A stretch of 64,000 nucleotides of DNA, taken from positions 183,546,437 to 183,610,436 of the forward strand of contig JARYHS010009186.1 of NCBI GenBank assembly GCA_031002005.1. Direction: 5' to 3'. The position numbers and the translations under genes are program-made. This DNA comes from Vandiemenella viatica (Eukaryota; Arthropoda; Insecta; Orthoptera; Morabidae). The notes below the pieces were generated by a model. That model was given only the letters and a program-made list of their open reading frames with translations, was not told where the DNA came from and did no database searches. This document shows, in pieces, positions 33,639-44,129 of this stretch (positions are counted from its first letter, which is position 1; each line of letters starts with the position of its first letter).

Positions 33639-34826
33639 TACTATATAATTTCCTAAGCTCACTCATTCGCTCACCTCAATAGCTATTGGCTGGAGAACGG
33701 TGACGTCACGATCCAGGTTTCACTCTCAAATTAACAGCAACCAGAGATGTCATCGAAGAAATTCGAGGTTATGTCCACTACGTAATAGCTAACCAACTGC
33801 TGCCAAATTAATTATCATACTGCAATAATTAAGCTTGCTTTTCGTGGCATTTCAAAGTTAAAAAAATATCGATAACTTTAACGGCTCAAAAATCATCGAA
33901 CTGCTGTTTAGTAATACTGTACGTCGCTAGTGAAAGCAACGAAAAACAAAATTAAAAGGCTTAAATTACTCATAATCTCTGCTGTAACTGCGAATGCCAA
34001 TTGTCACTCCCGCCTACGCTAAATTTCAATTTAATTAGAACTTTCTCTAATGTTGCTTCTTGACCAAAGTTAATACGTTACGTTTTATTTACTTTTTACG
34101 TATTTTACTGACCACTTTGGTTAACAGCCTTTGTTCATGTTCACTGTACGTGAGTTAATAGGTTATTTAATGTGGACGTCAGACAAAATATGTTACCGAA
34201 TTGAGTATTTTGGCTATTAATTTCATTGGGTTCAACTATTTAATAATCTGTATTAAGTCCTCTGGCCGTTACAGACACTATGGCCAAGTATTACATTATA
34301 AATACTTACCCAGCCTCAATAATAAATCAACGTGATGCTTTCGAAGCTAAAAGAAATTCTCTCAAATTATACGATAGCGCGATCGTCCCTGTCCGTGTTT
34401 AATAAGTCTATTAATACTTCTGAGTTCTTCAAGCCCAAGAGATTTTATTCAGCCTAAGGGGGCATCCATAAATTACGTGAGGTGTTTTTCCGGACCCCTC
34501 CCCCCCTCCCTCTGGTGAGAACCCCCCTTAGAAATCGCCCTCGCAACTTTTTGTTTTAGCTCTACAGTCCAACAAAAATTTACAAACCTCACGTGAGATT
34601 TCCGTTGACACCACCCCTCCCCCTCCCCTCCCACTTGGTGAGATTTGATGAGATTTCGCCGGACCCCCTCCTCTCCTATTTCACCTCACGTAATTTATGA
34701 ACGCTCCATAAGGGTGAAACACAGAACAAGTTCATATTTAGTCAGATCATAATCTTTGACGCCCAAAACTAGAACTTTTCCAGATCCGTGACGATACGCA
34801 AAAAAACGGTCACGGGCTTACACTAG
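33639..34826 (+). mobile_element. Helitron, family 2 copy B
   Basis: Starts TACTATATAATTTCC (the expected initial TC is missing) immediately after the CTAG of copy A. It ends with the hairpin CCGTGAC...GTCACGG and GGCTTACACTAG at 34826, followed by T. It is interrupted by a miniature element at 34458-34708. The head-to-tail order of two copies without intervening bases is consistent with a rolling-circle concatemer. Confidence 0.8.
34455..34714. mobile_element. Miniature element of the CATCCATAAATTACG family
   Basis: Inverted ends GGCATCCATAAATTACGTGA and its near complement (ending GAACGCTCCA) flank C- and G-rich sequence with GTGAGA blocks. TAAGGG stands on both sides (34455-34460, 34709-34714). 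The homologous unit at 47216-48235 has a single uninterrupted copy of the target near 47335, which is an empty site. A relative is at 43794. Confidence 0.75.
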
Positions 34827-35349
34827 TTCAACAATATTGTCTCGATCTGTTTATGCTTTGCTTGAGAGATTAAAGCGCAGACTTGGTGAAACCAGGTTCC
34901 ACCCTGTGAGACCTACTCTTCCGAAAGACATCAGTGGGTAGCAGGCTTAACTTCCCTATCCGAAATATCTCACTCTCCACAGTGTAATATAACCTCACTT
35001 CATACAATGAGGGAAGGCAGTTGGAACTTGACCCACGCCTTTACTTTGTTGATTAGAAACAGTGTACCATCAGCTCTTCTAAACCTTGTGATGAAATGAT
35101 GGACGGCGAATCTTCCACTATTGGGCGCTCACACTAGCTAAAACAAAAACGGATAGTTTTTATTCAGTAAAGTATCTAACTGTTGATTGAAAATGAAAAT
35201 ATTTTCCTCCTTCAAAATTAACTTATTTATTTTTATTCCTTCCTCGTTTTGTACGATTGATCTAATTGCACATAGTTCCTTGGAAGCGGATTGGAACAAC
35301 ATAAACAAGGTTGCCATACGCATTAAACTATGTCTCATCAAGGCCTGAC
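34827..35349. other. Spacer
   Basis: No feature recognised other than the 8-bp target copy at 35342-35349. Confidence 0.5.
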
Positions 35350-35625
35350 CAGGGCCGCATTTAAGCATAGGCTACATAGGCTGTAGCCTAGGGGCCCGCA
35401 CCACAAAGGGGGGCCCGCACCACAAAAAGAGGGGCCCCTCACCACAACCATCGCCTGGGCAGGTAGTAGAGCTAAAAAAAAAGGTCGCCCATAAATTTTT
35501 TAGGTCGAATTTCGAATATTTCAAAATTTTTCGAAATTTAAGAATCCAGCCACTGCCGACAGGGGGCCCGCACCACATGTATAGCCTAGGGGCCCACAGA
35601 GCCTAAATGCGGCCCTGGGCCTGAC
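35342..35625. mobile_element. hAT-type miniature element with 8-bp duplication
   Basis: The 268-bp element (35350-35617) has ends CAGGGCCGCATTTAAGC and GCCTAAATGCGGCCCTG. It contains repeated GGGGCCCGCACCAC blocks near both sides. GGCCTGAC is duplicated at 35342-35349 and 35618-35625. The 8-bp duplication and the CAGGG ends fit hAT superfamily derivatives. No transposase. Confidence 0.88.
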
Positions 35626-36904
35626 ACATGTAGCTGAAATGGCTAGAATACCATTTCGTATGTATGAGAAACTCGGCGCTGTTACCGTTTGCAATTGATG
35701 ATTAAGTTTTTGCAGTTATGTTTCCTAATCAGCTTGTATGGAAGAACGACAAATTCTGTCGTATCTTCCGTTTTAAAGTTTGTGGGGTGACATTACTCAG
35801 CATCGGTGAACAACAGATTTCAGAAACGGCATTTTTTTTATTTTTTTGTGAAGAAGTTAACGATATGGTGGGCACGTTGCGTGGCTGCACATTAAACAAG
35901 GCCTGATTATAAAGAAGCAGTAGAAGGTCGTCCAAATAAATAGAGCAATAAATTTGTTGTTTTCCAGATAGCGTTCATCCTAAAAATTAGGAGAATAAAA
36001 TATTCCAACTATTCTGCTCTGTTTCGTAATACAGGAACCAAGACGTGAGTCGGGACACGGTTTTCTACTTAAGAGTGAAAACTAGTTCTGACAGAATTCT
36101 TTTAATTAATATACTGTTATTCCAGTCGTCACAGTTACCTCAAGGCCGATAAACCGCTGCTGTAGATAAGAAATAGAATTATATTTATTCATTTTCTTCT
36201 TTCCGATAAGGCCAGCTAAAACCCGTACAGTTTCAATTCTTAATCCTTTGTTGTTGTTTTTTCTTCCGTTCAATCCAATATTCATTCATCATTTCACTAT
36301 GTTTCTTCCTTCTCTCCTCAGTCCGCTATGCAGCAGATTTATTTCCTCTTCTGCCTTGGAATCATTCCATACTTAATACATTTTCTGTTATTCAATCATT
36401 AATTGGGTGGATATACCTCCCCTATTGAGACAACTATGAGGTCTACTACGGAGTGACAAGTAGGACAATTGAAACCCAACTTTCGACAGCATATTCATTT
36501 CAACCGTAATGAGCCAACCCTTTATTATTATTATTATTGTATGGTCTTTTGGTCGGGGTGAAAACATGCCGAGAAGGTCGTGATGAAGGAGAAGATCACT
36601 GTCGCGGCAGATGTTTCATCCACATGAAACAAAAGCATTCAAAGCAATGGGTAAGCGTATGTCGAGGCGGTCACCCGAGAGAACAAAGTATTTTGGTTTT
36701 CACATCGCGGCCTAGCACGAAACTGGAAGTCCGCTTGACTGATTGAACTGCGAAGTCGTGTGATCCAGCTTCTACTCTTAAGCATGCAGTTCAGTTTTCG
36801 TAATGTACAGAGTGGTTTTGTTCCCTACAATGAAAGAAGAATTAATAAGTGAAATGTTTACAGGCCCCGCTCTATGCGATAAACGTCACAGTAATCACAA
36901 CAAT
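35626..36904. other. Spacer with a possible Helitron scrap
   Basis: Mostly unrecognised. At 36541-36620 the sequence AACATGCCGAGAAGGTCG and GTCGCGG matches, in the opposite orientation, the end of the Helitron remnant near 40540. It may be a separate Helitron fragment. Confidence 0.4.
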
Positions 36905-36973
36905 AGATTCATTTTAGACCGAGCGTGGTGGTGTAACGGCTAGCGTTCTGGCCTCGCATTCGGGAGGACGGCG

Positions 36974-37012
36974 CACAGTGTGTTATTTTCTATATCTAGA
37001 GGAACAAAAGTC
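36974..37012 (+). promoter_or_regulatory. RSS-like terminal signal, left end
   Basis: CACAGTG (36974-36980), a 23-base spacer, then ACAAAAGTC (37004-37012). The heptamer is identical to the V(D)J recombination signal heptamer, the spacer is the 23-RSS length, and the second block agrees with the nonamer ACAAAAACC at 7 of 9 positions. In Transib this is the transposase-binding terminal repeat. Confidence 0.85.
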
Positions 37013-37524
37013 AATTTTGACACTAGTCTACACAGGCAAAATAGTTATTTATATTTAAAGAAGACAAACTATATTATTAGGAACAAAGGTTTATTTTACA
37101 CGAATCTGCGCCAAACAATAGAAAAAATAGTTTGAACAATGGGCTTCCTCTGACCCACCAATCAAGTGCTCCATTCGGCCGCGCTATTCGTTTGAGTTTG
37201 GTCGATGATTACTCTGTGTTTCTGTGTGGAATTAGTAATTTGTGTGTTGCTATTGCTTTTGGTAAGTTTCAAGATAAGTTTACGCATGATGTTTCCGTAA
37301 TATGTTTTAAATCTGAATCATGAGCATCATTAAAACAGAGCGATATTATTTTTGATAAAAAAAATACTACTGAGCCAATTTCATTTTGAGTTTTAGTTCA
37401 TTATACCACATTATACCAAACTATTCCTATATTTATTTGAAAGAGCTACTTAATAACTACAAGAATTACCTTCATTTGTTTGCGCATGTTTGCGACACCC
37501 ATACAACTTTTCTTCATTTTCAGA

Positions 37525-37996
37525 ATGACTGCACAAATTTCGCGTAGAGAATTTTTCAACGTATGGTTTGCTAACGCAAAACAATCAAGGATAGACGCTT
37601 TGCTACAGTTTGTATTGCAATAACTAGGTGACTCATCGTTTTCAGATGACATTATAATGAGTTTAAAAGTTACTATCAGAATTGATTCTCTCAAAATTGT
37701 GCAAAGATGGTTTAAAACGGGAAGACATAGAGACCGCTTCCTAAACACATATTCTAAGTGGTTAGAAGGAAACGTTTCATTACCTGATATTGTCACCAAA
37801 ACTACACTGCCTGGGACGAGTTCGGGCTCATATGGAAGACCACAAAAATACTTTGAGAGTTTAAGTATCAAAACAAGCATCTTCTTGAAACGGCAAGTCA
37901 AGAAGAAATTTCGATGGCAACCAAAGTGCAGCTTCGCAAGCCAGGAAAAAGAGATTCTCCAGTAGTCGTGAAAGAGCTTTGTCTTTATTCACGTAG
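37525..37996 (+). pseudogene. Inverted duplicate of Transib transposase N-terminus
   Basis: Translates to MTAQISRREFFNVWFANA, a stop at VLQ, then LKVTIRIDSLKIVQRWFKT, WLEGNVSLPDIVTKT, GSYGRPQKYFESLS. After a frameshift it continues as TASQEEISMATKVQLRKPGK. It mirrors the - strand copy at 38566-39346. A splice-like TTTTCAG stands just before the ATG and a GGTAAG near 37260, so a 5' untranslated intron is possible. Truncated and broken; it cannot make a transposase. Confidence 0.75.
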
Positions 37997-37999
37997 GTT

Positions 38000-39346
38000 T
38001 CATTGCCAAACGCAAATTTAATGGGACGTAAATATCTGGTCGAAGAAGTTGAAGGGTTTTGCCTCACAAATTTTTTCCTCTTTGGTCATCTGCTTAGATT
38101 TGAATTGGCACCATCGATATGCTGAATAAACTTTCATCACTGAAATTTTCTTCCGAAAATTTTTGCTTGCACTTATTTTTGTACTTATTTTGTTCAGCAC
38201 CATCACAACCCCATTTTACAATGATGTCAGAATCATCATGTCAGTCATAGCCTTCAGGACCACTTCATGTACTTTGCACAATCGCGCAATCATGTGATTC
38301 AGAAGAGACTGCAGCTTAATTTCAGCGTGCGTTTCAGTGACATTAATACCACTGGAATGATTAGCATGATTGTTTTTCCATTTTTACTTTATAATAAGGT
38401 GGATTTATTTTCCTGTTAATACCTTTTGATTGCAGGCGTATTGTTTTATACTGGTGTGTCGAGAAATCCGCAGTAACCATCAAAGCGAGACCTTGGTCCT
38501 CCGATAGTCCAGCTGGTTTTGAGGTCTGTAAACATTTCCGCGCTTTCTTCATATTAGTGTCTCTTCTAGGTGAATAAAGACAAAACTCTTTCATGATTGC
38601 TCCAGAATCTCATTTACCTGACTTGCGAAGCTGCACTTTGGTTGCCATCGAAATTTCTTCTTGACTTGCCGTTTCAAGAAGATGCTTGTTTTGAACTCTC
38701 AAAACTTTTTGTGGTCTTCCATATGAGCCCGAACTCGTCTCAGGCAGTGTAGTTTTGGTGACAATATCAGGTAATGAAACGTTTCCTTCTAACCACTTAG
38801 AATATGTGTTTAGGAAGCGGTCTCTATGTCTTCCCGTTTTAAACCATCTTTGCACAATTTTGAGAGAATCAATTCTGATAGTAGCTTTTAAACTCATTAT
38901 AATGTCATCTGAAAACGATGAGTCACCTAGTTATTGCAATACAAACTGTAGCAAAGCAGTGGCGTAGCTAGGTCAACAAGGGCCCCGGTGCAAAAAATTT
39001 ATTTTGGGCCCTCAGGCCAGACGGGCGACCTTTTTTTTGCTTTGTGTGCTGGTAGGGGCCCCCTGAACTGAGGATGGGGGCCCTTGAATTATTCTTTAGG
39101 GGCCCCTGAGCCAGTTTGCCGTGAAGGCTCGAGGGGCCCTCTAAACTGCGCTTGGAGGGCCCCTAGAGGTGCGCTTTGGGGCCCCTTGAGGTATGCTTGG
39201 GGGCCCCCTGAGCGTGAGGGCCCCGGTGCACTGCACCGCCTAGCCCCATAGTAGCTACGCCCCTGTAGCAAAGCATCTATCCTTGATTGTTTTGCGTTAG
39301 CAAACCATACGTTGAAAAATTCTCTACGCGAAATTTGTGCAGTCAT
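38000..39346 (-). pseudogene. Transib transposase N-terminal half with first catalytic Asp
   Basis: Read from 39346 downward (skipping the insertion at 38957-39273), it gives MTAQISRREFFNVWFANAK, then WLEGNVSLPDIV, GSYGRPQK and MATKVQLRKSGK. Next are GLSEDQGLALMVTADFSTHQ, YKTIRLQSKGIN and NPPYYKVKMEK, and in shifted frames INVTETHAEIKLQSLLNH, VKWGCDGAEQNKYK (38199-38216 for KWGCDG) and TSSTRYLRPIKF. The LS..QY..IR...K...YP.Y block, the T.AE.KLQSLLNH helix and the K-W-G-x-D-G catalytic segment are Transib hallmarks; this Asp corresponds to the first acidic residue of RAG1. The second Asp and the Glu are missing because the element folds back at about 37997. Several frameshifts and stops. Confidence 0.85.
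38949..39273. mobile_element. hAT-type miniature element, GGGGCCC family, copy 1
   Basis: A 309-bp element (38957-39265) with ends CAGTGGCGTAGCTAGG and GTAGCTACGCCCCTG and several GGGCCC-rich tandem blocks. TAGCAAAG is duplicated at 38949-38956 and 39266-39273. The mirror arm at about 37600 is the undisturbed site with one TAGCAAAG complement, so this insertion came after the Transib foldback formed. Confidence 0.92.
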
Positions 39347-39858
39347 TCTGAAAATGAAGAAAAGTTGTATGGGTGTCGCAAACATGCGCAAACAAATGAA
39401 GGTAATTCTTGTAGTTAATAAGTAGCTCTTTCAAATAAATATAGGAATAGTTTGGTATAATGTGGTATAATGAACTAAAACTCAAAATGAAATTGGCACA
39501 GTAGTATTTTTTTTATCAAAAATAATATCGCTCTGTTTTAACGATGCTCATGATTCAGATTTAAAACATATTACGGAAACATCATGCGTAAACTTATCTT
39601 GAAACTCACCAAAAGCAATAGCAACACACAAGTTACTAATTCCACACAGAAACACAGAGTAATCATCGACCAAACTCAAACGAATAGCGCGGCCGAATGG
39701 AGCACTTGATTGGTGGGTCAGAGGAAGCCCATTGTTCAAACTATTTTTTCTATTGTTTGGCGCAGATTCGTGTAAAATAAACCTTTGTTCCTAATAATAT
39801 AGTTTGTCTTCTTTAAATATAAATAACTATTTTGCCTGTGTAGACAAGTGTCAAAATT

Positions 39859-39897
39859 GACTTTTGCCCCTCTAGATATAGAAAATAACACACTGTG
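39859..39897 (-). promoter_or_regulatory. RSS-like terminal signal, right end
   Basis: On the - strand CACAGTG (39891-39897), a 23-base spacer nearly identical to the left one, then GCAAAAGTC, 6 of 9 to the nonamer. Both ends of this element are thus 23-spacer types, as expected if both come from the same transposon terminus. Confidence 0.8.
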
Positions 39898-40078
39898 CGG
39901 CGGTTCGAATCCCCGTCCGGGCATCCCAAATCACTCCAGGCAAATGCCGGGATGCTTCCTTCAAAAGGCCATGGCCGAATTCCTTCCCATTCCTTGCCCC
40001 CATCCTGTCCCGTCTCTAAAGACCTCGCTGTTAGAGAGACGTTAAGCAGATAAAAAAAAAGAGAGAGATTCATTTTAG

Positions 40079-40500
40079 GAAGAAAATAGCTGTTGAACTT
40101 GGATCTACAAACATTTATCAACTGATTTCTTGTTTATTTTTTTAAATCGAAACATATTTTCTCCAAATACCTTTATATTGGTATTAATTATCCATATTAA
40201 TGATTAATTTGCCTTAATTGAAATAATGATTTGTTTAACGAATACCATTTCATTTTTCAAAGTACGCAACCTCGTATAACCACCGAAGTGGAACATTAGA
40301 TAGAAAGCAGTCATAATAAAATTTCATGTACGTAAACATTTGGTTCTTACGTTATTAACGATTCTCTCAAATAAAATGTAGACTGAATTTTAAATGAAAA
40401 ATTCTGATTTTGAAACTGAAATTCCTATTTTTTGATAGAAAAATTCTAAATACTCCAGGTAAATGTTTGAAAACCTGTCATAAACGCTAGCAGCTATATC
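40079..40500. other. Spacer
   Basis: AT-rich, no feature recognised. Confidence 0.5.
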
Positions 40501-40646
40501 TCGACATTACCGCGACATCGACTTTCTTCACCCGACCTTCTCGGCATGTTTTTACCATCTACTGCAACATCGATCTTCATCGCAACCGCGATCACCATCT
40601 TCACCCCGTCTGCCTTTGTGGAGTCCACTCTATGCAACTCACAGTA

Positions 40647-41861
40647 TACACTGATAAGCCAGAACATTAAGAGTTATGATCACCTACCTAATAGCCAGTA
40701 TATCAGCCTTGGCAAGGATAACAGCGGCGACGCGTCTTTGCATGAAAGCAATGAGGCCTTGGTAGGTCGCTGGAGGGAGTTCGCACAATATCTGCACACA
40801 CAAGTCACCTAATTCCCGTAAATTCCGGAGAGGGGAGCGATGAGCTCTGACGCCACGTTCAGTCACATCTCAGATGTGTTCGATCAGGTTCAGATCTGGG
40901 GGGAGGGGGGGGGGGAGCACATCAATTGCAACTCGTCACTGTGTTCCTCGAACCACTCCGTTACACTCCTGGTCTTGTGACATGGCGCATTATCTTGTTT
41001 AAAAATGTCACTGCCGTTGGGAAACATGGTCATCATGAAGGGGTGTACATGGTTGGCCGTCATGATGCCTTGCACGAGCTCCACTGAACCCATGGATGCC
41101 CTCGTTAATGTTCCCCAGAGCATAATTCAGCCACCACCAGCTTGTCTCCGTCCCGTAGTACAGGTGTGAAGAAGCTGTTCCCCTGGAAAACGACGGATTC
41201 TCACACTCCCATCGGTATGAAGAAGAAGGTATTGGGATTCATCAGACCATGCAACGCTCTGTCTCTGCGCCAACGTACAGTGACGATGGTCACGTGCCCA
41301 TTTCAGTCGTAGTTGCAAATGTCGTGGTTTTAATATTGACACATGCATGGATCGTCGGCTGCGGAGGCCAATCATTAGGAGTGTTCGGTGCACTATTTGT
41401 TCAGACACACTTGTACTCTGCCCAGCATTAAAGGCTATTATCAGTTCCACCACAGTTCGCCGCCTGTCCTGTTTTACCAGTCTGCCCAGCCCACGATGTC
41501 CGACATCTGTAATGAGGGGTGGCCGCCAATTCCTCGACGTTTGGACGTGGTTTCACCTCGGTTTCGCCACTTGAAGACACTCACCACAGCACTCCTCGAA
41601 CACCCGACAAGTCGTGCAGTTTCCGAAATGTTCGTGCCGAGCCCCTGGGCCATCGCAATCTGCCCTCGATCAAACTCAGATAGATCGCGTCCCTTCCCCG
41701 TTCTAAACACGGAAAGCACCATCACTGATACTACATGCACCTTGCGTGTATCTGACTAGCAGTCATTCTTCGTCAGGTGACGCTGCTATCGCCTGGACGG
41801 GTTTATACGAGTATCAATAGTAGGTAGGAAGGTGGTAATAATGTTCTGGCTGATCAGTGTA
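40647..41861 (-). mobile_element. Tc1-like transposon
   Basis: Ends CACTGATAAGCCAGAACATT (40649) and the complement of CACTGATCAGCCAGAACATT (41859) with TA on each side. This terminal sequence is familiar from widespread Tc1-like elements of insects and other animals. It sits inside the Helitron remnant, just after the end of its helicase frame. Confidence 0.93.
40684..41740 (-). pseudogene. Tc1-like transposase, frameshifted
   Basis: Read from 41740: LSEFDRGQIAMAQGLGTNIS, ETARLVGCSRSAVVSVFKW (helix-turn-helix), then RTLLMIGLRSRRSMHVSIL, RLKWARDHRHCT and VAWSDESQYLLLHTDGSVRI with the first Asp. The rest gives MFPNGSDIFKQDNAPCHKT with the second Asp. A C-rich tract (G run on the + strand at 40902-40917) has slipped before the DLNLIEHI segment that carries the Glu of DD34E. 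The C-terminus, NLRELGDLCVQILCELPPAT, ends at 40684. At least three frame breaks, so inactive. Confidence 0.9.
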
Positions 41862-41955
41862 CAATATCATTCATTACACTCTTAGCAGCATACACAAACA
41901 TATTGGCGGAAACGCTTTCTCTGTATAGAGCCACGTACTGTTGTCCGTGGCTGAA

Positions 41956-42294
41956 GCAGCTGGCAGGGGCGAAGCTACTATGATGCTAGGCGGTGCAGTG
42001 CACCGGGGCCCCTACGCTCAGGGGCCCCCCAAGCATATCTCAGGGGGCCCCAAGCATACGTCAGGGGGCCCCCAAGCGGACGTCTGGGGGCCCCAAGCGC
42101 AGTTCAGAGGATCCACGGGCAACACGGCAAACTGGCGACCTTTTTTTGAGACACAGGGCCTAAGGGCCCTCACTGCTCTGGGGACCCCTAGCAGCAATAC
42201 AAAGCAAAAAAAAGGTCGCCCATCCGGCCTGAGGGCCCAAAATAAATTTTTGCACCTGGTCCCTTGTTGACCTAGCTACGCCACTGGCAGCTGG
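41956..42294. mobile_element. hAT-type miniature element, GGGGCCC family, copy 2
   Basis: The 323-bp element (41964-42286) has ends CAGGGGCGAAGCTACTATG and GACCTAGCTACGCCACTG, with GCAGCTGG duplicated at 41956-41963 and 42287-42294. It splits the Helitron helicase between VDFITSC and FSHGQQ. It is the same family as 38957-39265 in inverted orientation, with several 20-30 bp GGGGCCCC-CAAGC tandem units. Confidence 0.92.
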
Positions 42295-43793
42295 TGATGA
42301 AGTCCACGTCCTTGGTCCACAGCGTTTGCCCTTGTGCTTTATTTATTGTCATAGCAAAGCAGACGCTTAGCGAAAACTGTACGCGCTTGACGCGGAACGG
42401 GAAATTATTTGGTATAAATAAAACTTGTTCCCCGGCACCGCAGTCCGTCAATACCTCTACTTCTAATAAGTTCCGCTGCAAAGACGGTTCCCGTTTCATA
42501 ATTTTGACAGATTTAAATTTCGCAACAGGATTAAAGTCAAACCAGCTTTTAACTTTAATATGAGTGGCGAAAGTCCGTGTACAGCTATATAATTTAAGAG
42601 CACGATAGGATAGTAGCCCCACCTTGCTCCACGACACTTTTGACGGAGTTGCAGGCAATATTTTCTCAATCTACGCGAGTTCATATGGTGTTATTAATAA
42701 AGGCAGCTTGATCGTTGCGAGTCGTCAATACAGCTCTCCCGCAGAACCAAGAGTTTTCTCTATTTGTTGCATCTTCTTTACTACCGTAAACTGATGTAAT
42801 TAATTCCTCATAAGAAGGAACGGCTGCACATAAGCTAGGCGGAATTCTAACTGTTACTTCTTCTTTCGGAAAGGTGTCGTTAGGAATTTGAGCAACAAAT
42901 ACGAGAACTCTTGCGACAACTAAGTTCCCGCATACTGACAATCCTCAGAAAACCAACATCATGAAAAAAAATGGCATAAAGGCGTGAATTGTTGATAACG
43001 CAAGCCTCAGCTAGTGTATCGTTCCAGTGCTGGTCATCAAGCAAATGTCGCGCTCGGCAAACGGGCAAAAAGATAGGTTGCTCCACATTGACTATTCTTA
43101 GCACACTGAATGAAGTTGAGCCACGTACCAAATGCAAAAGCAACCGCAAATAATACAGTTCCGAATTATTTGTATATACTGTATAAACTCTTCCTGAGTT
43201 ACATTCTTTAAAAACACTTGGAACACCCTCTACTGCAACATTTCTCTTGGGCTATTAAATACACCTTGTGTGTAAGTGTAGTAGGCAGATACCTCATTGT
43301 AGAGCAGTGTTTTAGGATCAAAATATATGCGTTGCTCACCCTCCAAGTGAACATCAGGATTTGTGACTTGCGGGTACCTCTCATGTATCGGAAAACTAAG
43401 AATACGCAAACAACTTCTGATGAGCTAATGTATTGGTATCGAGTGACCTCATCTCCATTATTGTTGTTCAGTGCATTGTTTGCTTGGTCGCTATCTTTGT
43501 TCACATATTTGCATATGTACTTGACTGACTGAACGCTGTTACACATTTCGACTTTTATGTGAGCTCCAAACGTTCTTGGTAGAGTTGGCGAGTAAGGTAC
43601 TACCCATTCGTTATCCAGAGCTACCTGTTGACCACACAGTCTTATTTCAGCCGTTAAATCACCGTGTATAGGTAAACATTAACCATATGATGGATAAACA
43701 TCCTCACCTGTCATAACTTTCTTGGCCGTGCAACATTACGATAGTGTACAGAGAAGGATCCTGCTTAGGGTACTTGGAATTTATGCGCTTATT

Positions 43794-44129
43794 AGGGGGC
43801 ATCCATAAATTACGTGAGGTGAATATGGGAGGGTCCGGCGAAATCTCACCAATTGGGGGGCGGGGGGGGGGGATCTACGGAAATCTCAGGTGAGGTTAAT
43901 TGCGGAAAATTGCTTGTACTGTAGAGCTAAAGAAAAAGGTCTACAAATTGCGCGATAGTCGATGTTAGGGGGTATTTCGTATAAAAGTGGGATTGTGACC
44001 TAAAAAAAAGGTCTCCAAGTTTCGAGGGCGATTACTAGGGGGTTCTCACGGACCAGATCTTACCAGAGGGAGGGGGGGGGGGGTCCGGAAATGCGGAAAA
44101 ACACCTCACGTAATTTATGGATGTCCCCT
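43794..44129. mobile_element. Miniature element of the CATCCATAAATTACG family, copy 2
   Basis: Ends AGGGGGCATCCATAAATTAC and the complement of AGGGGACATCCATAAATTAC. The interior has two poly-G runs and an AAAAAGGTCT motif. It lies in the Rep part of the Helitron remnant. TTATGC stands on both sides, but the duplication limits are uncertain. Confidence 0.75.

Larger units (their letters stand above)
36974..39897 (-). mobile_element. Transib (RAG1-family) transposon, foldback derivative
   Basis: Both ends read CACAGTGTGTTATTTTC inward. They are flanked by a 5-bp GC-rich duplication, CGGCG (36969-36973 and 39898-39902), which fits the known CGNCG target preference of Transib. The left arm (36974-37996) is an inverted copy of the right arm (38566-39897, less a 317-bp insertion). 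Both arms are therefore the transposase 5' end, and the unique centre (37997-38565) continues the transposase only from the right. The true 3' end is absent. The element has a perfect RSS-type heptamer at both ends. Confidence 0.9.
36905..40078 (+). repeat. tRNA-derived SINE split by a Transib element
   Basis: The SINE head (36918-36973) starts ACCGAGCGTGGTGGTGTAAC and stops inside GGACGGCG. The B-box half resumes at 39903 with GTTCGAATCCCCGTCC and runs to an A-rich tail at 40065. The SINE's own target duplication, AGATTCATTTTAG (13 bases), is perfect at 36905-36917 and 40066-40078. Rejoining the halves at CGGCG restores the family sequence seen at 21282. Confidence 0.93.

Noticed and set aside
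37657..37965. A host gene of unknown function
   Set aside because: It is duplicated in inverted form within a transposon with terminal repeats and target duplication, so it is Transib coding sequence.
41249..41759. + strand frames opposite the Tc1 transposase
   Set aside because: The - strand clearly codes for the transposase; these are shadows.
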